From a virus: a stretch of DNA of 21,544 nucleotides. Shown in pieces: positions 12,397-19,045 of this stretch. The notes beneath the pieces are model-generated. The model did no database searches, was not told the origin of the DNA, and saw only the letters and a list, made by a program, of their open reading frames with translations. How positions within the stretch are numbered: the first letter of the stretch is position 1; each line of letters starts with the position of its first letter. The stretch spans positions 1 to 21,544 of the IMG/VR virus record IMGVR_UViG_3300009104_000933. One strand, written 5' to 3'. The position numbers and the translations under genes are program-made.

Positions 12397-12624
12397 ATGA
12401 ATGGTGAAATGGCAAAGACCTTGAGAGAGGCATTGATTATTAAATATGAAGGTGAGATAGCAGAAGCTAAAGCAAACATACAAGTTTACTTAGCTAATCC
12501 TGTTGGTATTGGAGAGCATCCAGATATCGTATCTGCAATGGATACTCAAATAGAAAAAATGGCACATGCAGAAGAAAAACTGTTAGCGGTCAGAAATCAT
12601 TTTATACCCGAAAGAGTTATTTAA
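12397..12624 (+). CDS. Small helical protein, unknown function
   Basis: A 75-residue protein that looks like a helical hairpin: MAKTLREALIIKYEGEIAEA, a turn around NPVGIGEHPDI, then a second helix MDTQIEKMAHAEEKLLAVRN. The start follows the lysozyme gene by 10 bases with weak ribosome binding site AGGAAA, and the stop abuts the GTG of the polymerase gene. Its constant position next to gp43 might reflect a link to replication, but this is a guess. Confidence 0.7.
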   Translation: MNGEMAKTLREALIIKYEGEIAEAKANIQVYLANPVGIGEHPDIVSAMDTQIEKMAHAEEKLLAVRNHFIPERVI

Positions 12625-15120
12625 GTGCATTTTTACACGAATGTACAGAAGTATAAAGACTTCATACTAGCTCGTGGTATCAAGAATGGTAAGCGATATA
12701 TCAAGAGATTGAAATACGAACCCACTTTATATATCCCAACAAAGAAACCCACAGCACATAAATCTATACGAGGCGAAAACTTACTAGCTAAGAAATTCGG
12801 TTCAATCAATCATGCTTTTAATTGGAAAAAGAAATTCAAAGGTACTAATGTTGATATTCATGGATTAGATACTTGGGAATATACTTACATCAATGAAGTT
12901 TTTCCTAGTGATATAGATTTTGATATTAAACAAGTAAATGTTTTAAATATTGATATAGAGTGTGAGTGTGAAAATGGATTTCCAGAACCTATTGACGCAG
13001 AAGAAAAAGTTAATGCTATTACAATGAAATTGTTTGGACATGATACTATTCATGTTATTGGAACAGACGATTTTGATTTTAAAACTGATAATCCAAATAT
13101 AAAATATTATAAATGTAAACATGAATTAGAATTGTTAAAAACATTTATGGATATTTGGAAAGAACTTGATCCTGATATAGTTACTGGTTGGAATGTTGAA
13201 ACATTTGATATTGCATATCTTGTAAATAGAATTTGGAAATTATTTAATTGGGATACAGTTAGAGAATTATCACCACATAAACTTGTTACATCTAGAGAAT
13301 GGTTTTATATGGGTCAAAAGAAAATGATATCATATACTATATCTGGAGTGTCAGTATTAGACTATCTACAGATGTATAAAAAGTTTACATACATTACAAG
13401 AGAAACATATCGTTTAGATCATATTACAGAAGTTGAATTGGGTAAAAAGAAAATTGACTATTCAGAGTTCGGAGCGATGCATTTGTTCTATAGAAATGAT
13501 TATCAGAAATTTTTAGAATACAATATTCGTGATACTGAACTTGTTGAAGAATTAGATGATAAGTTAAAACTTATGGACTTATTAATTACAATGGCATACA
13601 GTGCTAAATGTAATTATGAAGATGTTTTTGGTTCAGTTCGATATTGGGATTTATTGATTTATAATTTCTTAAAGAAACGAAATATAATTCCACCACCTAA
13701 GAAAGGGAGTCAAGATTCAAGAATTGTTGGTGCCTATGTTAAAGAACCACAAGTAGGACAACATGAATGGATAATGTCTTTTGATTTAAATAGTCTATAT
13801 CCACATTTGATTATGCAGTATAATATGAGTCCAGATACTCATTTATTTCAAAGATTTAATCAAGAAATATCTGTTAAACAATTATTAGAAGGTGAAGTTG
13901 ATATTACCTCATTAACAAATTCTACAGTTACACCCAATGGTGCTATGTTTAATATAGATAAACAAGGTTTTTTACCTGAACTGTTAGAAGAAATTTATGA
14001 TCAAAGAGTGTTGACAAAAAACAAAATGTTACAACACAAAAAAGAATTAGAAAATACTTCTAAAGAAGATACAGTAACAAGAAAGAGATTAGAATATGCC
14101 ATAACGGCTGAAAATAATAATCAGATGGCCAAAAAGATTGCTCTTAATAGTTGTTATGGTGCTTTAGGAAATCAATATTTCAGATACTTCAATAGAGATA
14201 TCGCTGAAGGAATTACAACAGCTGGACAATTAAGTATTAAGTGGGTAGAGAAAGCTGTTAATAATTACATGAATAAATTATTAGAATCTGATGATGATTA
14301 TGTAGTTGCGATTGATACTGATTCAATTTATGTTAGATTTGATGAATTGATCAAGAAAGTAAATCCCAGTAATCCTGTTGATTTTTTAGATACAGTAGCG
14401 AAAGAAAGAATCGAGCCTATGATTAATGAATCTTATGAAGAACTAGCTTCATATATGAATGCATATCAGAATAAGATGCATATGGGTAGAGAAGTCATTG
14501 CTGATAAAGGTATCTGGACTGCTAAGAAAAGATATATTCTTAATGTACATGATTCAGAAGGAGTTAGATATAAAACTCCTAGATTAAAAATGATGGGAAT
14601 TGAAACAGCTAAATCTTCAACTCCAATGTGGTGTAGAAAAAAATTAGAACAAGGTCTTAAAGTTGTAATGAATGGAACAGAACATGATGTTTGGACATTC
14701 ATTGAAGATGCATGGAATGAATTTAAAACATTACCTATAGAAGAAATATCATTTCCTAGAGGTGTTCAGAATGTGACAAATTATCAGAACGCAGCATCAA
14801 TATATAAGAAAGGAACGCCAATTCATGTCAGAGGATCGCTACTTTACAATAACTATTTGTCTAAATATAATATAGACAAGAAATATCCCGTTATTACAAA
14901 TGGTGAGAAGATAAAGTTTTGTTATTTGAAAACACCTAATGTAATCAATGAAAATGTAATTTCTTTTGTCAATACACTACCTAAAGAATTTGAATTGAAT
15001 CCATATATAGATTATGATCTTCAATTCAATAAGTCATTTGTTGAACCTTTAGGTGTAATTTTAGATAAAATAGGGTGGACTACTGAACCAGTATCTACTC
15101 TGGACAATTTTTTTGGGTAG
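12625..15120 (+). CDS. 43: DNA polymerase, family B (T4 gp43-like)
   Basis: An 831-residue replicative polymerase with proofreading. Exonuclease motifs: NIDIE (Asp110, Glu112), GWNVETFD (188-195) and YNIRD (Tyr299, Asp303). Polymerase motifs: A in SFDLNSLYP (Asp387), B in KIALNSCYGALGN (504-516) and C in AIDTDS (Asp564, Asp566). All catalytic residues are present, so both activities should work. It is slightly shorter than T4 gp43 (898 residues). It starts with GTG directly after the preceding stop. It would act with clamp, clamp loader and gp41 helicase in the phage replisome. Confidence 0.97.
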   Translation: MHFYTNVQKYKDFILARGIKNGKRYIKRLKYEPTLYIPTKKPTAHKSIRGENLLAKKFGSINHAFNWKKKFKGTNVDIHGLDTWEYTYINEVFPSDIDFDIKQVNVLNIDIECECENGFPEPIDAEEKVNAITMKLFGHDTIHVIGTDDFDFKTDNPNIKYYKCKHELELLKTFMDIWKELDPDIVTGWNVETFDIAYLVNRIWKLFNWDTVRELSPHKLVTSREWFYMGQKKMISYTISGVSVLDYLQMYKKFTYITRETYRLDHITEVELGKKKIDYSEFGAMHLFYRNDYQKFLEYNIRDTELVEELDDKLKLMDLLITMAYSAKCNYEDVFGSVRYWDLLIYNFLKKRNIIPPPKKGSQDSRIVGAYVKEPQVGQHEWIMSFDLNSLYPHLIMQYNMSPDTHLFQRFNQEISVKQLLEGEVDITSLTNSTVTPNGAMFNIDKQGFLPELLEEIYDQRVLTKNKMLQHKKELENTSKEDTVTRKRLEYAITAENNNQMAKKIALNSCYGALGNQYFRYFNRDIAEGITTAGQLSIKWVEKAVNNYMNKLLESDDDYVVAIDTDSIYVRFDELIKKVNPSNPVDFLDTVAKERIEPMINESYEELASYMNAYQNKMHMGREVIADKGIWTAKKRYILNVHDSEGVRYKTPRLKMMGIETAKSSTPMWCRKKLEQGLKVVMNGTEHDVWTFIEDAWNEFKTLPIEEISFPRGVQNVTNYQNAASIYKKGTPIHVRGSLLYNNYLSKYNIDKKYPVITNGEKIKFCYLKTPNVINENVISFVNTLPKEFELNPYIDYDLQFNKSFVEPLGVILDKIGWTTEPVSTLDNFFG

Positions 15121-15123
15121 AAA

Positions 15124-15145
15124 TTTCTACTCATAGGAGTAGAAA
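15124..15145 (+). promoter_or_regulatory. Hairpin enclosing the ribosome binding site of the nuclease gene
   Basis: A perfect 9-bp stem, TTTCTACTC (15124-15132) and GAGTAGAAA (15137-15145) with loop ATAG, fills the gap between the polymerase stop and the ATG at 15146. The only Shine-Dalgarno-like sequence (AGGAG) lies in its loop and 3' arm. No T run follows, so it is not a terminator. It is placed to control translation of the nuclease. Confidence 0.7.
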
Positions 15146-15565
15146 ATGTATATACCATTTACATATAAAGCCGAAGTTACTAGAGTGGTAGACGGCGATA
15201 CAATAGATGTTGAATTAGATTTGGGTTTCAGTATCTTAATGAGAGCAAGAGTTCGATTATTAGGAATCGACACACCCGAATCAAGAACAAGAGATTTGGA
15301 AGAAAAGAAATTTGGTTTAGCCGCTAAAGATTATTTGAAACATTGGATAGAAGAACAAAAATATGTTATGATTGAATCAACTGAAAAAGGAAAGTTTGGT
15401 CGTGTATTGGGAAATGTTTGGAATCCTGAATGTACTGTATGTGTCAACACTAAAATGATTGAAGATCATCATGCAGTTCCTTATACAGGTCAAAGTAAAG
15501 AAGATATTAAAGAGGCTCATTTAGAGAATAGAAAGAGCTTGACTTCTCAGGGATTGGTAGTATAA
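15146..15565 (+). CDS. SNase-like thermonuclease
   Basis: A 139-residue nuclease of the staphylococcal nuclease (TNase-like) family, which cleaves DNA or RNA using calcium. Key residues match: VVDGDT (14-19), Arg37, Asp42 and Glu45 in RLLGIDTPE, and Arg86 in KGKFGRVLG, equivalent to Arg35, Asp40, Glu43 and Arg87 of the S. aureus enzyme. No signal peptide, so it acts inside the cell, perhaps in host DNA breakdown or repair. Such genes are common in marine T4-like phages. Its stop overlaps the -10 of the next promoter. Confidence 0.93.
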   Translation: MYIPFTYKAEVTRVVDGDTIDVELDLGFSILMRARVRLLGIDTPESRTRDLEEKKFGLAAKDYLKHWIEEQKYVMIESTEKGKFGRVLGNVWNPECTVCVNTKMIEDHHAVPYTGQSKEDIKEAHLENRKSLTSQGLVV

Positions 15566-15566
15566 T
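15539..15566 (+). promoter_or_regulatory. Sigma70-type promoter for the uvsX block
   Basis: TTGACT (15539-15544), 16-base spacer and TATAAT (15561-15566), at the end of the nuclease gene. A start near 15573 would make the message for the ATG at 15573 nearly leaderless, so this may mainly serve uvsX. Confidence 0.5.
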
Positions 15567-15572
15567 AATAGT

Positions 15573-15734
15573 ATGAGTGTAGAAAATATATTTTTAACCT
15601 TACACTTGGTTACATGGGTTTTATTAATCTGTAATATGATTGAACTTCATACATTAAAAAAAGAAGTTAGACAAATTGTAGATTATGAAAATACTCTCAA
15701 GAGAAAACGGAGAGAATTAAAAAACGGAGATTAA
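15573..15734 (+). CDS. Small single-span membrane protein
   Basis: A 53-residue frame beginning MSVENIFLTLHLVTWVLLIC. Residues ~5-25 form one membrane helix, followed by a basic helical tail (LHTLKKEVRQIVDYEN, then KRKRRELKNGD). It lies between the nuclease and uvsX with the next ATG 7 bases after the stop. Membrane segment plus charged tail is typical of small phage proteins that act at the host membrane. Function unknown. Confidence 0.6.
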   Translation: MSVENIFLTLHLVTWVLLICNMIELHTLKKEVRQIVDYENTLKRKRRELKNGD

Positions 15735-15740
15735 TTTATT

Positions 15741-16784
15741 ATGAGTTATTTGAAAAATCTAGTTAAAACGACAGGTAATGAGTTTGCGAGTATTGTAAAG
15801 GAAGGTGTTCAAGCCGCTGATGTCAGTGGTTATATTGACACAGGTTCATACATATTCAATGCTTTGTTATCTGGTTCAATTTATGATGGATTACCTAATA
15901 ATAAGATTACAGCTTTAGCTGGAGAATCTGCTACAGGTAAAACATACTTTGCACTTGGTATGTGTAAACAATTTTTAGATGACAACCCTGATGCGGCTGT
16001 TATCTATTTTGAGTCTGAAAGTGCTATCACAAAAAACATGATTGAGGATAGAGGAATTGATTCTTCTAGAATAGTCATTGTTCCTGTTACAACAGTTCAA
16101 GAATTTAGAACTCAATCTATTAGAATACTTGATCAGTACATAGAAGATAAAACAGATATGAAAATGTTATTTGTTTTAGATTCTCTTGGTATGTTATCTA
16201 CAACAAAAGAAATTGAAGATACAGCTGCCGGTTCTGAAACTAAAGATATGACTAGAGCACAATTAGTGAAAGGTGCGTTTAGAGTTTTAACACTTAAACT
16301 TGGTAAAGCTGGAGTTCCATTAATCGTAACTAATCATACTTACGATCAAATGGGATTATTTGCTAAACGAGTTATGGGTGGAGGAAGTGGTCTTAAATAC
16401 GCAGCTTCATCTATTATCTTTTTATCTAAAAAGAAAGAGAAAGAAGGTACAGAAATTGTAGGTAATATCATTCATTGTAAGAATGAGAAATCAAGATTAA
16501 CTGTTGAAAATAAAGTAGTAGATGTTATGTTAAAATATGAACAAGGTTTAGATAGATATTATGGTTTAGTAGAACTAGCTATCAAATATGGTATCTTTAA
16601 GAAATCATCTACAAGAGTTGCACTTCCTGATGGAACAACTCAATTTGCTAAGACAATAAACAATAATCCAGAAAAATACTTTACAGAAGAAGTATTAAAT
16701 CAAATTAATGAGGCCGCGAGACAGGAATTTTTATATGGCAACGAGATTAGAACAGACAATACTCAAGAATCTGATAACGAATGA
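15741..16784 (+). CDS. uvsX: UvsX-like RecA-family recombinase
   Basis: A 347-residue strand-exchange ATPase. Walker A is GESATGKT (61-68), a catalytic Glu lies in YFESE (89-93), and Walker B is LFVLD (143-147). The RecA-type DNA-binding loop region ([15 protein letters not shown]) and the NHTYDQMG strand follow. UvsX drives recombination-dependent replication with UvsY. The C-terminus is acidic (NTQESDNE), as in other RecA-like proteins. The helicase gene starts inside its last codons, so the two are translationally coupled. Confidence 0.95.
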   Translation: MSYLKNLVKTTGNEFASIVKEGVQAADVSGYIDTGSYIFNALLSGSIYDGLPNNKITALAGESATGKTYFALGMCKQFLDDNPDAAVIYFESESAITKNMIEDRGIDSSRIVIVPVTTVQEFRTQSIRILDQYIEDKTDMKMLFVLDSLGMLSTTKEIEDTAAGSETKDMTRAQLVKGAFRVLTLKLGKAGVPLIVTNHTYDQMGLFAKRVMGGGSGLKYAASSIIFLSKKKEKEGTEIVGNIIHCKNEKSRLTVENKVVDVMLKYEQGLDRYYGLVELAIKYGIFKKSSTRVALPDGTTQFAKTINNNPEKYFTEEVLNQINEAARQEFLYGNEIRTDNTQESDNE

Positions 16785-18114
16785 AGAATATACTAGAAAA
16801 GTATTACCTTACATAAAATCAGAATTCTTTCAAGAGAGGGACGAGGAGTTCCTATTCAAACAAGTTAGAGAGTACTTTTTAAAGTATAAATCTATTCCCA
16901 CACCTGAAGCTTTAATAATTGACATTGATGAAAAAGATGATGTTGATGCTCAATTACTTCAAGAATCTATAAATCTTATTCAAGAAATAAAAACAGATAA
17001 TTCATCTACACCAGAAGAATGGTTGATTGATTCAACAGAGTCTTGGTGTAAAGATAGAGCTGTTTATAATGGAGTGATGAACTCTATTGAGATTCTTCAA
17101 AATGATGGTACTAAAGGTGAAATTCCAGATATTTTAAGAGATGCATTATCAGTATCTTTTGATACAAATATTGGACATGATTTCTTAGATGATTGGGAAC
17201 CAAGATTTGATTTTTATCATACAGAAGAAGAAAGAATTCCTTTTGACTTAGAATTAATGAATAAAATAACAAAAGGTGGAATGCCGAATAAGACATTAAA
17301 TATTTGTATGGCAGGAACAGGTGTTGGTAAATCTTTGTTTATGTGTCATGTTGCATCCAGTTGTTTAGTTCAAGGTAAAAATGTTTTATATATTACTATG
17401 GAAATGGCTGAGGAAAAGATTGCTGAAAGAATAGATGCTAATCTACTTGATATATCATTAAATGATTTAAACGATTTACCGAAGTCAATGTATAAAAAGA
17501 AGATTAAAAGAGTTCAAGAAAAGACAAAAGGTAAATTGATTGTCAAAGAATATCCAACAGCTTCAGCTCATTCTGGACACTTTAGACATTTACTTCAAGA
17601 ATTAGATTTGAAGAAAAATTTCAAACCTGATATAATATTTGTAGATTATTTAAATATATGTGCTTCATTCAGAGTTAGACCTGGTAGTAATGTAAATACT
17701 TACACTTATGTTAAGAGTATTGCCGAAGAAATGAGAGGACTTGCTGTAGAGTTTGATGTTCCAATTATGTCAGCTACTCAAACAAATAGAACAGGGTTTG
17801 TTTCTACAGATGTTGGACTTGAAGATACATCAGAATCCTTCGGATTACCCGCTACAGCGGACTTTATGTTCGCATTGATATCTACAGAAGATTTACAAGA
17901 ACTAGACCAAGTAATGGTTAAACAGTTAAAGAATAGATATAATGACCCAACATATCATAGACGATTTGTTGTGGGTGTAGATAGATCAAAAATGAGATTG
18001 TTTGATTGTGAACAGTCTGCTCAAGATGAATTAGTTGATATAGGACCTGTAATGGATCAATCAACTACAGGTGAAAGAATCAGTAGTGAAAAAACAGAAG
18101 ATTTTAAGTATTGA
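16735..18114 (+). CDS. 41: Replicative DNA helicase (T4 gp41, DnaB-like)
   Basis: A 459-residue helicase that unwinds the lagging-strand template. The frame is open from 16708, but ATG 16735 ([13 protein letters not shown]) gives the usual N-terminal helix of the family and is preferred; it overlaps uvsX by 50 bases. Walker A is AGTGVGKS (193-200), [13 protein letters not shown] (221-233) is the H1a block with catalytic Glu, and Walker B is IIFVDYLNI (300-308). SATQTNR near residue 350 is the H3 motif. The last residues are acidic and polar. It should work with a primase elsewhere in the genome. Confidence 0.95.
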   Translation: MATRLEQTILKNLITNEEYTRKVLPYIKSEFFQERDEEFLFKQVREYFLKYKSIPTPEALIIDIDEKDDVDAQLLQESINLIQEIKTDNSSTPEEWLIDSTESWCKDRAVYNGVMNSIEILQNDGTKGEIPDILRDALSVSFDTNIGHDFLDDWEPRFDFYHTEEERIPFDLELMNKITKGGMPNKTLNICMAGTGVGKSLFMCHVASSCLVQGKNVLYITMEMAEEKIAERIDANLLDISLNDLNDLPKSMYKKKIKRVQEKTKGKLIVKEYPTASAHSGHFRHLLQELDLKKNFKPDIIFVDYLNICASFRVRPGSNVNTYTYVKSIAEEMRGLAVEFDVPIMSATQTNRTGFVSTDVGLEDTSESFGLPATADFMFALISTEDLQELDQVMVKQLKNRYNDPTYHRRFVVGVDRSKMRLFDCEQSAQDELVDIGPVMDQSTTGERISSEKTEDFKY

Positions 18115-18140
18115 CACCGCCGGTACACTTTTGTTATAAT
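18111..18140 (+). promoter_or_regulatory. Promoter copy 3 with conserved CCRCCGGTAC spacer
   Basis: Consensus -35 TTGACA (18111-18116), overlapping the helicase stop, an 18-base spacer beginning CCGCCGGTACACTTTT and -10 TATAAT (18135-18140). The best of the three copies. Expected start near 18147. Confidence 0.88.
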
Positions 18141-18195
18141 ATAAAGGTAAGATTGGAAAATCGGTTCTTAACGAGGGAAATAACAGTACCTTTAC

Positions 18196-18253
18196 AATGT
18201 GGACTTTAGTGAGATGAATATCTCCTACGAATGGATAGAGTCCTGAGAGGATT
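18196..18253 (+). repeat. 58-nt direct repeat, copy 1
   Basis: Begins AATGTGGACTTTAG and ends GAGAGGATT. It matches copy 2 at 57 of 58 positions; the period is 79 bases, with a 21-base spacer between the copies. Confidence 0.97.
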
Positions 18254-18274
18254 GAGTTAAGATAGTCCGACTCT

Positions 18275-18332
18275 AATGTGGATTTTAGTGAGATGAATAT
18301 CTCCTACGAATGGATAGAGTCCTGAGAGGATT
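18275..18332 (+). repeat. 58-nt direct repeat, copy 2
   Basis: Identical to copy 1 except C to T at 18283. The change turns a C-G pair of the predicted outer stem into U-G, so pairing is kept. Confidence 0.97.
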
Positions 18333-18352
18333 AGAGGATTAAAAGATAAATT

Positions 18353-18850
18353 ATGAGTAAAGTAAGACAAATATTTTTAGACCAAGACGGAGTTTTAGCC
18401 GATTTTCAGACAACTTGTTCTGAAATGTTGGGATTAAAAATCTGGAATACAGATGAAGGACATAAGCTTTATGATTCACATAAACGAGAATTGACTGCAA
18501 AGCATATGTTTAGGCGATTAAAACCACTACCAGATGCTTGGAAATTGGTTGATTATTGTCTAAATTCAGGTATTCATACTGAAATACTAACAGCAGCAGG
18601 AACAGTAAATCGAACTCTTGTTATTAAAGATAAGATTGATTGGGTACGAGAACATATACATCCTAGTTGGATAGTTATTCCAACATTTAAAGGTAGTCAG
18701 AAAGCAGCATTTGCACATAAGAAAGCAGTATTGATTGACGATTATCAAGATAACATTGATAAATGGGTAGAAGCTGGTGGAATTGGAATTCTACATAAGA
18801 CTGCAGATGATACTATAAAACAATTAAATGACATTATCAACGCAAAATAA
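18353..18850 (+). CDS. HAD-family phosphatase, 5'(3')-nucleotidase-like
   Basis: A 165-residue phosphatase. Motif I is LDQDGVLADF (nucleophile Asp10, acid/base Asp12), motif II is the Thr in EILTAAG (Thr80), motif III is a Lys in FKGSQKAAF (Lys113 or Lys117) and motif IV is AVLIDDYQDN (Asp129, Asp130). The DxDGVLADF form and length resemble the 5'(3')-deoxyribonucleotidase branch of the HAD superfamily, so nucleotide dephosphorylation in host DNA turnover is the best guess. A polynucleotide phosphatase role is an alternative. It is the first gene after promoter copy 3 and the tandem-motif leader, and is likely regulated there. Confidence 0.85.
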   Translation: MSKVRQIFLDQDGVLADFQTTCSEMLGLKIWNTDEGHKLYDSHKRELTAKHMFRRLKPLPDAWKLVDYCLNSGIHTEILTAAGTVNRTLVIKDKIDWVREHIHPSWIVIPTFKGSQKAAFAHKKAVLIDDYQDNIDKWVEAGGIGILHKTADDTIKQLNDIINAK

Positions 18851-19025
18851 GAAAGGGACTATTAAAGAAAAACCCTTAATGGACATTCTCAATCAAAAAG
18901 TAGAGTTGAGAAAAGAACTTATTACGCTCAAAAAACTTCAAGAATCAAAAGAAAGACAAATAGAATTGATAGAAAAAATCGCTGAAATAGAAGAATTTCT
19001 ATCTGAACATAAAATTCAAAAATAG
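18828..19025 (+). CDS. Small coiled-coil protein
   Basis: The open frame gives 65 residues from the ATG at 18828, overlapping the HAD gene by 23 bases, or 48 from ATG 18879 (MDILNQKVELRKELITLKKL). The second start may be the true one, because the first 17 residues are unstructured and the coiled-coil begins at the second Met; neither has a clear ribosome binding site. The rest is a regular Leu/Ile heptad (LITLKKLQESKERQIELIEK). Function unknown. Confidence 0.6.
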   Translation: MTLSTQNKKGTIKEKPLMDILNQKVELRKELITLKKLQESKERQIELIEKIAEIEEFLSEHKIQK

Positions 19026-19031
19026 TATTAA

Positions 19032-19039
19032 CATAAATA
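19032..19039 (+). promoter_or_regulatory. Possible late promoter (CATAAATA)
   Basis: CATAAATA ends six bases before the ATG at 19046, the same close spacing as at 886-893 and 7378-7385. It suits late expression of a head-associated protein, but a leaderless message would result. Weak on its own. Confidence 0.3.
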
Positions 19040-19045
19040 CTGTTT

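Larger units (their letters stand above)
18142..18352 (+). ncRNA. Structured leader RNA with tandem motif, upstream of the HAD gene
   Basis: About 206 untranslated bases. At the very 5' end TAAAGGTA (18142-18149) pairs with TACCTTTA (18187-18194), enclosing a GATT/AATC hairpin. Two copies of a 58-nt motif follow. In each, GGACTTTA (or GGATTTTA) pairs with TAGAGTCC over 8 bp around an inner GAGAT/ATCTC hairpin. TCCT/AGGA at the 3' end of each copy could form instead of the outer stem, a switch-like arrangement. No T-rich terminator is present. A tandem riboswitch or protein-binding leader is possible; no known family is recognised. Confidence 0.65.

Noticed and set aside
18196-18260. Hammerhead ribozyme
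   Set aside because: CTGA and CGAA-like pieces occur, but not in the order or spacing of a hammerhead core.
18196-18332. CRISPR array
   Set aside because: Only two copies, repeat far too long (58 bases), one short 21-base spacer and no cas genes. A leader RNA duplication explains it better.
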